Source of the DNA: Paralcaligenes ureilyticus
Lineage (GTDB): Bacteria > Pseudomonadota > Gammaproteobacteria > Burkholderiales > Burkholderiaceae_B
DNA length: 64,000 nucleotides
Direction: 5' to 3'
Assembly: GCF_004346225.1 (NCBI RefSeq)
Contig: NZ_SMAJ01000003.1
Coordinates: 186,001 to 250,000 of the forward strand
In this document: piece by piece, positions 27,816-37,144 of the stretch
Numbering within the stretch: position 1 is the stretch's first letter
Layout of the letters: every line of letters begins with the position of its first letter
Notes under the pieces: generated by a model
What the model was told of the DNA's origin: nothing
The model's input: the letters and a program-made list of their open reading frames with translations, nothing else
Databases searched by the model: none
Translations under genes and position numbers: made by a program

Positions 27816-28637
27816 ATGCCTTACGAACATCTTATGTACAACGTGCGGGACGATGGCATCGGCATTGTGACGTTCAACCGTCCCAAGCGCGCCAATGCTA
27901 TGAGTCAAGCTATGTTAAAAGAACTCGAAAATCTGTGCACGCAATTGGAACAGGATAAAAATCTCAGATGCGTTATCGTCACCGGAGCGGGCGCCGCCTT
28001 TAGCGCGGGCTTCGATCTTAAAGACCAGGCCGATGCGATGCCGCAAGGAGTGGCTGACTGGACTCCTCTGCTAGAGGCTGATTTCAAGGGCATTATGTCT
28101 TTCTGGAATTTGTCGAAACCATCGATCGCGGCGGTCAACGGGCCCGCGCTGGCCGGCGGATTTGAGTTGATGCTGGGTTGCGATTTGGCCATTGCGTCGG
28201 AGTCTGCCGTCTTTGGTGAACCGGAATTGAAGTTCGGCGCCGGCATTGTCGCCATGGTATTGCCTTGGTTTGTCGGGCCCAAGGTGGCTAAAGAGATGAT
28301 TTACACCGGTGAAGACAGCCTTTCCGCGGCTCGCGCCTTGGAGTTGGGCCTAGTCAATAAAGTGGTGCCGGCCGATCAAGTCATGCCTGTGGCCATGGAG
28401 CTGGCCGTCAGGCTGGCGCAGATGGATCCCATGGTTTTGGGCCGTACCAAATTGGCAGTGAATCGGACCTATGAGATCATGGGCATGCAGCACGCGCTAC
28501 GTGCTGCATTAGACATTGATATTCTGATCGAGGGGGAAGGCTCTTCGTTAAAGCGCGATTTCTTGAAGGTGGTTCGCGAGGATGGGCTGGGCAAGGCATT
28601 GGCCTGGCGCGAGGCCCGCTATGGCGCATCTCGTTAA
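27816..28637 (+). CDS. Enoyl-CoA hydratase/isomerase family protein (2)
   Basis: 273-residue crotonase-fold protein. Oxyanion-hole loops: FSAGFDLKD near residue 63 and VNGPALAGGFELMLGCDLAI near 107 to 126, and ESAVFGEPELKFG supplies an acidic residue at a normal catalytic position, so a true hydratase is more likely than for the first paralogue. The 3' end overlaps the next MFS gene by 17 nt. Alternative assignments within the crotonase family cannot be excluded. Confidence 0.9.
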   Translation: MPYEHLMYNVRDDGIGIVTFNRPKRANAMSQAMLKELENLCTQLEQDKNLRCVIVTGAGAAFSAGFDLKDQADAMPQGVADWTPLLEADFKGIMSFWNLSKPSIAAVNGPALAGGFELMLGCDLAIASESAVFGEPELKFGAGIVAMVLPWFVGPKVAKEMIYTGEDSLSAARALELGLVNKVVPADQVMPVAMELAVRLAQMDPMVLGRTKLAVNRTYEIMGMQHALRAALDIDILIEGEGSSLKRDFLKVVREDGLGKALAWREARYGASR

Positions 28638-29883
28638 GCCACACGTCGTCAAACAGCAGTCATCGTCTGGTGCCGTGCACTACGGTGCACTGACGATTTT
28701 GATGTTTCTGACGTTAAGCCGCACCAGTGTGGCCTTTCAATTCCAAAGCGTGACGCCGACAATCGGCTACCTTCGCGAAACGCTGCCGTTCAGCTCTACC
28801 GGGTACGGGCTATTGCTGGGCATCTACATGGCGCCAGGCGCTCTGATGGCGGTTGTCAGTCCCATATTGGCGAATCGCTTTGGCAACGTAACGACGCTTG
28901 TCGCCGCCTTGGTGCTTATGGCGATAGCCCAGACCAGTTTGCTGCTGGCGCCATCGATGGAGCTTGCCTATCTTGTACGTCTGATTGCAGGTGCAGGCGG
29001 TTGTCTGGTCTATGTCCTGACCATCGATTTGGCCGCACAGCTATGTGATGCGGGGCAGATGCCGGGACGAATGGGCATGATAGCGGCCAGTTGGCCGTTT
29101 GGAAACGCACTGTCGCTGGTCGTGTTGGGGGTATTGACCAGCATCAATTTGCCCGGTATTGCAGCGCTAACGCCAGCCGTGTTGGCACTGGCAGCCGCCT
29201 TACTGGTTGGTTGGACACTGGCGGTGTCCAAGAAAGTGCCTCAGTCCGACAAGCCGCGTTTGAACCACCAAAAGGGTCAAACGCCGATTGCCGCGCCGCC
29301 GCCAACCGGCACATCGTTGGGCGAATGGAAACAGGCCTTAACGGAGAGCTTTGCGCCGGGGATGACATTTGCCTTGTACAACGTAAGCTTCATCCTCTTT
29401 ATCAGTTTCACGCCGGAACTATTGGGCTCGCAAGGCTATACCCCATTGGCTGCGTCCAACATAGCCAGCCTGCCCATGTGGCTGTTTGTCTTCTCAGTAC
29501 CCATCGGCGGCTTTCTGGCGGGTCGATGGCCTGAAAATGGCAAATGGCTGGTCGCGTTGGGGTGCCTGGGTGGTGCCACGTGTATCGTATGCTCTCAGCT
29601 CTTTGAAGACAAGGCTATCTGGTACATGTTGGCCGGTATTCTGGGCGGCTTGCCTACAGGCCCGATGCTCGTTCGTGCCGGCAAAACCATTCACAATCTA
29701 TTCTATTCAACCCTATTTTTTATATTTTTTGTCACGCTATTGATTTCCCCTCCCATCGTGGGCGCCGTAATCGAGGCTACCGGTGAAATTCGCAGCTTGA
29801 TTGTATTTTGCGTGACATTGCTTGTTGTCGCATTTCTCTGTTTTATTCGATCCCTAATTCAAGGAGACAGTTCACATGTTTAA
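28621..29883 (+). CDS. MFS transporter (2)
   Basis: 420-residue major facilitator with about 12 membrane segments (LTILMFLTLSRTSVAF first) and a long central loop (around residues 205 to 240) rich in Lys, Gln and Pro. It starts at 28621 within the end of the hydratase gene and overlaps the AcuI-like gene by 8 nt, so it is translationally coupled at both ends. It differs clearly from the MFS protein at 26575, so the operon has two secondary transporters besides the ABC system. Confidence 0.88.
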   Translation: MAHLVKPHVVKQQSSSGAVHYGALTILMFLTLSRTSVAFQFQSVTPTIGYLRETLPFSSTGYGLLLGIYMAPGALMAVVSPILANRFGNVTTLVAALVLMAIAQTSLLLAPSMELAYLVRLIAGAGGCLVYVLTIDLAAQLCDAGQMPGRMGMIAASWPFGNALSLVVLGVLTSINLPGIAALTPAVLALAAALLVGWTLAVSKKVPQSDKPRLNHQKGQTPIAAPPPTGTSLGEWKQALTESFAPGMTFALYNVSFILFISFTPELLGSQGYTPLAASNIASLPMWLFVFSVPIGGFLAGRWPENGKWLVALGCLGGATCIVCSQLFEDKAIWYMLAGILGGLPTGPMLVRAGKTIHNLFYSTLFFIFFVTLLISPPIVGAVIEATGEIRSLIVFCVTLLVVAFLCFIRSLIQGDSSHV

Positions 29884-30856
29884 AGCGCTTATGCTTAATG
29901 AGTCGACCTCCGGCCCCATAGCGCAAATCACGCAGGTACAAGAGGCGATGCTCCCCGAGGGCGACGTGCTGGTGGCCGTTAGCCATTCCAGCCTTAACTA
30001 CAAAGACGGATTGGCTATTGCCGGTAAATCCAGGGTCGTCAAGAGTTATCCGATGATTCCCGGCATTGATTTCGCGGGCCAGGTCATTGAATCGTCCAAT
30101 GCCGATTTCCCGGTCGGCGCCCCCGTGATACATAATGGTTGGGGCTTGGGTGAAACGCGTTGGGGAGGATACGCTGAAAAGGCCCGGGTCAACGGAAGTT
30201 GGCTGGTGAAACTTCCTAAGGCATTCACACCCGAGCAAGCCATGGCCATCGGCACGGCCGGCTACACAGCCATGCTTTGCGTGCTGCGGCTGGAAGACGC
30301 AGGTGTGCGGCCTGGCGATGGCCCTATCTTGGTTACCGGCGCATCGGGCGGCGTGGGTAGCATCGCTATCTCATTATTATCCAAGCTCGGCTATGAGGTG
30401 GTTGCCTTGACAGGCCGCATGGCCGAAAGCGATTACCTCACGACACTGGGCGCAGTCCGTATCATTGACCGATCCGGCTATAACTCGGCTGGTAAGCCTT
30501 TGACCAAAGAAACCTGGGCGGGCGCCGTCGACAGCGCCGGGGGCACCATCCTGGCCAACGTACTCGCGGCATGCCGGTATGGCGCCTGCGTAGCGGCGTG
30601 CGGTCTGGCGGGGGGGATGGATTTACCGACCACAGTCGCTCCATTCATTTTGCGCGGGGTAACACTGGCGGGCGTCGATAGCGTCTATGCCCCGATCGCC
30701 CAGCGCGAACGCGCATGGACGCGTATGGCTACTGATTTGCCATTCGAAAAACTGGAACAAGTCAGCAGCACGATAACGCTGGACGAGGTCATCGCTACAG
30801 CGCCCAAAATTTTAGCGGGCCAAGTCAGAGGCCGTATGGTAGTCAAAGTGGCGTAG
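29876..30856 (+). CDS. YhdH/AcuI-type acryloyl-CoA reductase family oxidoreductase
   Basis: 326-residue zinc-free medium-chain dehydrogenase/reductase. AcuI/YhdH enzymes reduce acryloyl-CoA to propionyl-CoA with NADPH. Family features are SSLNYKDGLAI near residue 41, PMIPGIDFAGQV near 60, HNGWGLGETRWGGYAEK near 85 and the nucleotide-binding TGASGGVGSIAI near 152. It overlaps the MFS gene by 8 nt. In an operon with a CoA ligase and two hydratases it probably reduces an alpha,beta-unsaturated acyl-CoA made in the same pathway or detoxifies it. Confidence 0.9.
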   Translation: MFKALMLNESTSGPIAQITQVQEAMLPEGDVLVAVSHSSLNYKDGLAIAGKSRVVKSYPMIPGIDFAGQVIESSNADFPVGAPVIHNGWGLGETRWGGYAEKARVNGSWLVKLPKAFTPEQAMAIGTAGYTAMLCVLRLEDAGVRPGDGPILVTGASGGVGSIAISLLSKLGYEVVALTGRMAESDYLTTLGAVRIIDRSGYNSAGKPLTKETWAGAVDSAGGTILANVLAACRYGACVAACGLAGGMDLPTTVAPFILRGVTLAGVDSVYAPIAQRERAWTRMATDLPFEKLEQVSSTITLDEVIATAPKILAGQVRGRMVVKVA

Positions 30857-30880
30857 CGCACACGATCCAAGGAAATAATT

Positions 30881-31861
30881 ATGAAGGCCTTGATATGTCA
30901 GCAATTTGGATCTATTAATGCATTGCGGCTAGAAGATATTCCTGCGCCTGCCTTGACGAGCGATCAAGTTCGTATTGCGGTCAAAGCAGCCTCCATTAAT
31001 TTTCCCGATGCCTTGATCGTGCAAGGCTTGTATCAAGTAAGGCCTACGTTGCCTTTCTCACCAGGCGCCGAATTGGCCGGCACAATTACCGAGCTCGGAT
31101 CCGATGTAACCGATTGGGAAATCGGCGACCGTGTTATGGCATGTATTGGCTACGGGGCGTTTGCCGAGCAGTGCGCGGTCACCACCGACGCTTTGGTGAG
31201 GCTGCCTTCGAGTATGGCTTTCACACAGGGCGCAGCTTTTGTCTTGACCTACGGCACCGCACTGCACGCTCTGAAGGACACGGCCCAATTAAAGGCAGGT
31301 GAAACAGTGCTGATTCTTGGCGCTGCGGGTGGGGTAGGGCTGGCGGCTATTGAAGTTGCTAAAAAATTGGGAGCGCGCGTCATTGCAGCGGCCTCTACTC
31401 AAGAGAAAATTGATCTTTGCCGCTGCGTGGGCGCCGATGACGTGATCAACTATTCAAAAGAGGATATTAAGGACCGCGTCAAAACATTGAGCAACAACCG
31501 GGGAGTCGATGTTGTTTGCGACCCGGTTGGCGGCGATTGCAGCGAAACTGCGCTGCGTTGTCTTGCCTGGCGTGGGCGATTTCTAGTGGTGGGTTTTGCC
31601 TCTGGAATCATTCCTAAAATCCCGCTTAATTTGACTTTGCTAAAAGAACGGCAAATTCTGGGAGTGTACTGGGGTGATGCGGTAAAGAGGGACCCCTTGA
31701 ACCATCAAGCCAATATGCAGCTTTTAACAACGTGGTTTGAACAGGGGCATATCAAGCCCGTAGTCAATGAAGAAATCGGATTGGATCAAGCTGCGGCGGC
31801 AATCGAGCGCATTGCCAATCGGAAGGTGAAGGGCAAAGTCGTGGTGAGCCTTCAGAGGTAG
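30881..31861 (+). CDS. NADPH:quinone oxidoreductase-like MDR protein
   Basis: 326-residue zinc-independent medium-chain dehydrogenase/reductase of the quinone oxidoreductase (Qor) type. Features are AASINFPDALIVQGLYQ near residue 40, PFSPGAELAGTI near 62, and the NADPH site LGAAGGVGLAAIEVAKKLGA near 145. Some relatives act as enoyl-CoA or 2-alkenal reductases rather than quinone reductases. It is the last gene of the block, starting 24 nt after the AcuI-like gene, and is followed by repeat copy B. Confidence 0.88.
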   Translation: MKALICQQFGSINALRLEDIPAPALTSDQVRIAVKAASINFPDALIVQGLYQVRPTLPFSPGAELAGTITELGSDVTDWEIGDRVMACIGYGAFAEQCAVTTDALVRLPSSMAFTQGAAFVLTYGTALHALKDTAQLKAGETVLILGAAGGVGLAAIEVAKKLGARVIAAASTQEKIDLCRCVGADDVINYSKEDIKDRVKTLSNNRGVDVVCDPVGGDCSETALRCLAWRGRFLVVGFASGIIPKIPLNLTLLKERQILGVYWGDAVKRDPLNHQANMQLLTTWFEQGHIKPVVNEEIGLDQAAAAIERIANRKVKGKVVVSLQR

Positions 31862-32024
31862 CCGGACATGGCGCGGCTCAATGTTCCGATTCGAAATCTG
31901 GCCCAATTTCCATAGGCCAATAGAACCGACTATTTGCCAACCGCACGCGAACCTCGCTGTGATTAAGCACTAATTTTTGGGCCTAGAGTGGAGCAGAAGC
32001 ATGTTCTGATTTTGTGCGGGGCGG

Positions 32025-32111
32025 CCATAACCGCAATCGTCTCAATCAAATACAATTTTATCGACTCTGCAAGATAGCCGCAGGTTAGCCACTGTTAAAT
32101 AATTAAAGTCG
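32025..32111. repeat. Dispersed repeat copy B (partner at 17825)
   Basis: 87 bp matching 17825 to 17910 in direct orientation, with 15 substitutions and a single-base gap. It lies in the 378-nt spacer between the end of the liv-type block and bioB. Downstream of it, GGTGG/CCACC-like arms near 32126 to 32141 followed by CTTT could be a weak terminator. No biotin operator that I recognise is visible before bioB. Confidence 0.75.
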
Positions 32112-32239
32112 AATTTCGTCAAACTGGTGGCTAAAACCACTCTTTCCTCTCCCTCGTTTATTAAATCTGGGATTGCACAACCAAGCCGTTAACCCCTACC
32201 ATGCCGTCATTCAATATGAAGATAAGGGCGATAGACGTG

Positions 32240-33253
32240 ATGACACCTGAAACGAACCTCCCCGATCAACCTGCCTCGTCGCAACGTTGGACTGTCAAGG
32301 ACATTCTGGGTTTGTACGACTTGCCCCTGCTCGACTTGCTGTTCCGTGCGCAAGCCGTTCATCGCACTCATCACGAAGCCAACGCCGTCCAGCTATCGAG
32401 CCTGCTGTCGATCAAGACGGGTGGCTGCCCGGAAGACTGTTCTTATTGTCCGCAATCGGCACGCTACGACACCGCAGTGGAAAAAGAGGCGCTGATGCCG
32501 CTGGATGAAGTGATCGAGGCCGCCCGGCAAGCCAAGGCAAACGGCGCCCAGCGCTTTTGCATGGGTGCGGCATGGCGCTCGCCCACGGCGCGCCAAATCG
32601 ATACCGTCGCTGAAATGGTGGCAGCTGTCAAAGAGTTGGGCCTGGAAACTTGCGTCACGCTAGGCATGCTCAAGGAGGGCCATGCGGAGCAACTAAAAGA
32701 CGCAGGCCTGGATTACTACAACCATAACCTGGATACCTCTCCGGAATTCTACGAAGAAATCATTTCCACGCGCACCTACCAAGATCGGCTCGATACGCTG
32801 GAGCGTGTACGCGCGGCCGGTGTGCATGTTTGCTGCGGCGGTATCATCGGCCTGGGCGAATCGCGTGAGGTCCGTGCCGGCCTGATCGCGCAGTTGGCCA
32901 ATCTGAAACCCTATCCGGAATCCGTGCCCATCAATCATTTGGTCAAGGTCAAAGGCACGCCGCTGTACGACACCCCCGATCTGGATCCCTTCGAGTTTGT
33001 TCGAACCATAGCCATTGCGCGCATCACCATGCCTAAAACCGTGGTGCGTTTGTCGGCAGGCCGCGAAGCCATGAGCGAGTCTACCCAGGCCCTGTGTTTT
33101 ATGGCCGGCGCGGGCTCGATTTTTTACGGCGAAAAGCTGCTGACGACCGGCAATCCGGACTCGCGGGAAGATCGGTCCCTATTTGCGCGCCTGGGCCTGC
33201 ATGCCGTGACGCGGACCGCAATCGACAACACAGCAATGCACGCTACGCTATGA
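32240..33253 (+). CDS. bioB: Biotin synthase BioB
   Basis: Radical-SAM enzyme inserting sulfur into dethiobiotin, the last step of biotin synthesis; 337 residues from the ATG at 32240 (350 from 32201). The AdoMet-cluster motif is [13 protein letters not shown] (CxxxCxxC) near residue 60. Arg and Cys ligand regions for the 2Fe-2S cluster follow ([27 protein letters not shown]). Neither start has a strong ribosome site; 32240 gives the usual N-terminus. First gene of the cluster bioB-P450-bioF-bioA-bioD. Confidence 0.96.
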   Translation: MTPETNLPDQPASSQRWTVKDILGLYDLPLLDLLFRAQAVHRTHHEANAVQLSSLLSIKTGGCPEDCSYCPQSARYDTAVEKEALMPLDEVIEAARQAKANGAQRFCMGAAWRSPTARQIDTVAEMVAAVKELGLETCVTLGMLKEGHAEQLKDAGLDYYNHNLDTSPEFYEEIISTRTYQDRLDTLERVRAAGVHVCCGGIIGLGESREVRAGLIAQLANLKPYPESVPINHLVKVKGTPLYDTPDLDPFEFVRTIAIARITMPKTVVRLSAGREAMSESTQALCFMAGAGSIFYGEKLLTTGNPDSREDRSLFARLGLHAVTRTAIDNTAMHATL

Positions 33254-33285
33254 ATTCATCTGTCGTTATCATTAAAAATTGATTG

Positions 33286-34551
33286 ATGATAAATAGTGCG
33301 TTTTTAAACGACCCCTATCCGACCTATCACGCGTTACGTGCGGGTGGGGCGCTGCACTGGAGCGAAGAGTTTTGCGGCGGAGCTTGGCTGCTGACTCAAT
33401 ACGCCGATGTGGCCAGCGTATTGCGCGATCCACGTTTTTCGGTGCGTCGCGCGGGTGGCTGGGCCAATAGCAGCGGGCCCGAAGCGCTCGTCGAGTTGCG
33501 CGAGTTCAAGCGGATTTTCTCGCGCTCGTTGCTGTTCGTCGACGCCCCCCGACACACCCGCTTGCGTCAGATCATGAATGCCGGCTTCAAGCCCGCGGCG
33601 TTGCAATCGCTGGCACCGCGGATTCAACGCATCGTTGACTGCCTGCTGAGTGATGTGATGGCATCAGCCGACGGCGCGTTGGCTACGTTTGATTTCATGC
33701 GGGATTTTGCGCGGCCTCTGCCGGCGCTGGTGATGGCAGAGATGCTAGGTATAGATAGCAGGGATTGCGCGCAGTTTGTGGCCTGGTCGGATGACATTGC
33801 CGACTTTATTGGCAGCCCCACACCGAATATGGAAATTGCCCGCCGTGCACAAATCGGCCTTGCCGCAATGGCCGAATTTTTCCGCAGCCTATTGCCGCGG
33901 CGGCGCCGGCAGCCTGGCGACGATCTGATTAGCCAACTGATACGGGCCGAGGTCAGCGGCGGCATTATTACAACCAAGGAATTGCTGGCTCAGTGCTGCA
34001 CGTTGCTGTTTGCCGGCCATGAAACCACACGCAATCTGCTGGGTAACGGCATGCTGGCGCTGTTACAACATCCATCGCAATGGCGCGCGTTGCAGCAAGA
34101 TCCCGCGTTGATGCCATTGGCTTTAAAAGAATTGCTGCGTTTCGATAGTCCCGTCCAGTACAGTGGCCGCCGTCTTAAAGTAGATGTGGAACTACATGGA
34201 CGGCTGATGAAAAAAGGCGATCTCGTCATTCCGCTGATTGGTGCGGCCAATCGCGATCCGGCAAAATTCAGCATGCCGGATGAGCTCGATATTCGTCGCA
34301 ATCAAGGGGCTCATTTGTCGTTCGGCCATGGCCCGCACGTCTGCATTGGAGCGATGCTCACATATCTGGAAGCGGAAATCGCCTTGCGCAGTATCATGCA
34401 ACGCCTGCCTGGTCTGCAATTGGTGGACGCACCCCCATCGTGGGGACATAACGCCGTATATCGCAGCCTTAACGCATTGCCGCTGCGCTTTACATCCGCG
34501 TCGACACGCGCAGCCGCAGCACAAGAAGAGCATGTTGCGTGGGTAATTTAA
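33286..34551 (+). CDS. Cytochrome P450 within the biotin operon (possible BioI-like pimelate-forming P450)
   Basis: 421-residue soluble bacterial P450. The I-helix oxygen-binding motif is FAGHETTRN near residue 245, the ExxR element is in KELLRF near 282, and the heme-Cys loop is FGHGPHVCIG near 352. No membrane anchor. It starts 32 nt after bioB and its end overlaps bioF by 13 nt, so it belongs to the biotin operon. In Bacillus, the P450 BioI cleaves acyl-ACP to make pimeloyl-ACP, the BioF substrate; a similar role here is inference. Redox partners are not nearby. The ATG 33286 is preceded by a TTG at 33283, and no clear Shine-Dalgarno sequence is seen. Confidence 0.92.
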   Translation: MINSAFLNDPYPTYHALRAGGALHWSEEFCGGAWLLTQYADVASVLRDPRFSVRRAGGWANSSGPEALVELREFKRIFSRSLLFVDAPRHTRLRQIMNAGFKPAALQSLAPRIQRIVDCLLSDVMASADGALATFDFMRDFARPLPALVMAEMLGIDSRDCAQFVAWSDDIADFIGSPTPNMEIARRAQIGLAAMAEFFRSLLPRRRRQPGDDLISQLIRAEVSGGIITTKELLAQCCTLLFAGHETTRNLLGNGMLALLQHPSQWRALQQDPALMPLALKELLRFDSPVQYSGRRLKVDVELHGRLMKKGDLVIPLIGAANRDPAKFSMPDELDIRRNQGAHLSFGHGPHVCIGAMLTYLEAEIALRSIMQRLPGLQLVDAPPSWGHNAVYRSLNALPLRFTSASTRAAAAQEEHVAWVI

Positions 34552-35711
34552 TCGACGAAATCGGCGGTCAGCTGCAGCAATTGCAGGCACAGAACCTGCT
34601 GCGCCGCCGGCGCATCGTCGATGGCCCGCAAGGGCCGTTGCTGAATGTTGATGGCGAATCGTATCTGGCGTTTTGCAGCAACGATTATCTCGGCCTGGCA
34701 AATCATCCTGCGCTGATTGCCGCGGCCCGTGATGGCCTGGATCGCTTTGGCGTGGGTGCGTCGGCGTCGGCGCTGATCAGCGGGCACAGCCGTGTGGTCG
34801 AAGAGCTGGAGGCGGCTTTGGCGGCATTTGTCGGGATGCCCAGGGCGCTCCATTTTTCCAGTGGGTATATGGCCAATATGGGAGTTATTCAGGCCTTGGT
34901 TGGCCCTGGCGACACCCTGTTTTCGGACCGCCTCAATCACGCGTGCCTGATCGACGGCGCACGTTTATCGAAGGCCGAGTTTCGCGTGTATGCGCATGGC
35001 GATATGGTGCAGCTGGAACGGCGCCTGGCAAAAAATACCAGCTCACGCAAACTGATCCTGAGCGACGCCGTGTTCAGCATGGATGGCGATATCGCGCCGT
35101 TGCCCGAACTGGTGGCTCTTTGCGAACGGTACGATGCGTGGCTGTTGCTTGACGATGCGCACGGTTTTGGGGTGCTGGGCCCGCAGGGGAGGGGCAGCCT
35201 GGCCCATTTTGGCCTGGCCTCGCCGCGCGTGTTGTATATGGGTACGCTTGGCAAGGCGGCAGGCGTTGCCGGTGCGTTTGTGGCGGGCGATGCGACGCTG
35301 ATCGAGTGGTTGATGCAACGGGCTCGCACCTACGTGTTCACGACAGCCAGCCCGCCCTTGCTGGCCAGCGCCCTGCTGGCAACCTTGGCGCTGTTGCGGG
35401 CCGATGATGCGCGCCAGCGGCATCTGCGCAAGTTGATCAAACAGTTGCAGGAGGGCCTGGCCGATTTACCGTGGCACCTGTTGCCGTCGGAAACGGCGAT
35501 TCAGGCGCTTATCGTTAAAGACAATAAGTTGGCGCTTGATTTGATGCAAGGGCTGCGCGAACACGGTATTTGGGTGCCCGCGATTCGGCCACCGACAGTG
35601 CCCAAAAATACGGCTCGCTTGCGGATATCGTTATCGGCCGCACACACGACTGAACAGGTCGCCCGCTTGATCGCTGCCTTAAAGACATTGGCGGTAAAGC
35701 ATGCCGGATAA
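34539..35711 (+). CDS. bioF: 8-amino-7-oxononanoate synthase BioF
   Basis: PLP enzyme condensing pimeloyl thioester with L-alanine to 8-amino-7-oxononanoate; 390 residues, normal length. The glycine-rich CoA region and DAHGFGVLG (PLP-contacting Asp/His near residue 205) are present, and the Schiff-base Lys is in GTLGKAAG near 238. It starts with GTG at 34539, with AGAAGAG a few bases upstream, overlapping the P450 gene, so the two are coupled. bioA follows 47 nt later. Confidence 0.95.
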   Translation: MGNLIDEIGGQLQQLQAQNLLRRRRIVDGPQGPLLNVDGESYLAFCSNDYLGLANHPALIAAARDGLDRFGVGASASALISGHSRVVEELEAALAAFVGMPRALHFSSGYMANMGVIQALVGPGDTLFSDRLNHACLIDGARLSKAEFRVYAHGDMVQLERRLAKNTSSRKLILSDAVFSMDGDIAPLPELVALCERYDAWLLLDDAHGFGVLGPQGRGSLAHFGLASPRVLYMGTLGKAAGVAGAFVAGDATLIEWLMQRARTYVFTTASPPLLASALLATLALLRADDARQRHLRKLIKQLQEGLADLPWHLLPSETAIQALIVKDNKLALDLMQGLREHGIWVPAIRPPTVPKNTARLRISLSAAHTTEQVARLIAALKTLAVKHAG

Positions 35712-35764
35712 AACCTGCCACAGCCGCGGCCTGCGAACCAAAGGGCGATTTTGAGGAGTTGTCA

Positions 35765-37144
35765 TTGAGAAAAGATGTACCCTTTGCAGGGCCATCGGAC
35801 ATGGTTCGGCGCAGTCTGAAAAGCGTCTGGCATCCCTGTACCCAGATGCAGCATCACGAAACGGTCCCGCTCGTTGCAGTCAGCCATGGTCGCGGCGCCT
35901 GGCTCTATGACGCAGAGGGAAAACGCTATCTGGATGCCATCAGTTCGTGGTGGGTCAACTTGTTCGGCCATGCCAACCCGCGCATCAACGCGGCGCTCAA
36001 GGAACAGCTGGACACACTTGAGCACGCGATGCTGGCAGGGTTTACACACGAACCGGTGATCCGTTTGTCGGAATGCCTGGCCGCACGCACCGGGAATGTA
36101 TTGGGCCATTGTTTCTACGCCTCGGATGGTGCGTCGGCGGTGGAAATCGCCCTAAAAATGAGCTTTCATGCGTGGCGCAATGCCGGTCATGCGGCCAAAC
36201 AAGAGTTCGTCTGCCTGAAAGGCAGTTATCACGGAGAAACCATCGGCGCACTGGCGGTCACCGACGTGGCTTTATTCCGTGATGCGTACAGCCCGTTGCT
36301 GCGGCCGGCCCATGTCGTCATGTCGCCTGATGCACGTGCCGCCTGCGACGGCGAAACAGCCGCGGATGTGGCGCGCCGCGCCGCCGGCGCACTAGAGTCA
36401 TTGTTGCAGCAACGTGCAGGGCATATCGCCGCGGTCATCATCGAACCCCTGGTGCAATGCGCGACGGGGATGGCGATGCATGATCCGGTCTATCTGTCGG
36501 AAGTACGAGCCTTATGCGATCGCTACCAAATTCACCTGATCTTTGACGAAATCGCTGTCGGCTGCGGGCGTACCGGAACTTTTTTTGCATCTGAGCAAGC
36601 CGCTGCGATCGGCGCCGACGGAGCACCGGTCTGGCCCGATCTCGTCTGTCTGTCAAAGGGTATCAGCGGCGGTTATCTTCCCCTGTCGCTGGTCATGGCA
36701 ACGGATGCGATCTACCAGGCTTTTTACGATACCGACACGACCCGCGGCTTTCTGCATTCCCATTCGTATACCGGTAATCCACTGGCCTGTCGTGCGGCAT
36801 TGGCCACGCTGGAAATTTTTGAGCAAGACGATGTCTTGAACGCAAATCAGGTGCGCGCGCAGCGCATCACGGCAGGGTTGCTCTCGCTGGCGGATCATGC
36901 GCGTGTGCGCCATTTTCGTCAACGCGGCATGATCTGGGCATTTGATGCCGCCATAGACGATCCGGCCGCAGTGGCCCGCTTCTCGCGACATTTCTTTATC
37001 AAGGCGCTCGAAAACGAATTGCTGCTGCGCCCGATAGGCCGCACCGTTTATTTGATGCCCCCGTATATTCTCGACGAAGCGGAATGCGACCTGTTGGCGG
37101 AGCGCACAACCGCTGTATTTGAAAGCGTGATGGCTGATGCGTAA
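35765..37144 (+). CDS. bioA: Adenosylmethionine-8-amino-7-oxononanoate aminotransferase BioA
   Basis: PLP aminotransferase producing 7,8-diaminopelargonate with SAM as amino donor; about 459 residues. The BioA N-terminal VWHPCTQM, SSWWVNLFGHANP near residue 60, the class III DEIAVGCGRTG near 263 and the PLP-Lys in LSKGISGGYLPLS near 298 are all present. The start is a TTG: at 35765 the GGAG lies 6 nt upstream, better than the TTG at 35759 that abuts it. An ATG at 35801 would cut the N-terminus. The end overlaps bioD by 8 nt. Confidence 0.95.
   Translation: MRKDVPFAGPSDMVRRSLKSVWHPCTQMQHHETVPLVAVSHGRGAWLYDAEGKRYLDAISSWWVNLFGHANPRINAALKEQLDTLEHAMLAGFTHEPVIRLSECLAARTGNVLGHCFYASDGASAVEIALKMSFHAWRNAGHAAKQEFVCLKGSYHGETIGALAVTDVALFRDAYSPLLRPAHVVMSPDARAACDGETAADVARRAAGALESLLQQRAGHIAAVIIEPLVQCATGMAMHDPVYLSEVRALCDRYQIHLIFDEIAVGCGRTGTFFASEQAAAIGADGAPVWPDLVCLSKGISGGYLPLSLVMATDAIYQAFYDTDTTRGFLHSHSYTGNPLACRAALATLEIFEQDDVLNANQVRAQRITAGLLSLADHARVRHFRQRGMIWAFDAAIDDPAAVARFSRHFFIKALENELLLRPIGRTVYLMPPYILDEAECDLLAERTTAVFESVMADA

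Noticed and set aside
32112-32239. Biotin operator or riboswitch before bioB
   Set aside because: No inverted repeat resembling a known BirA or BioR site and no conserved riboswitch element could be seen.
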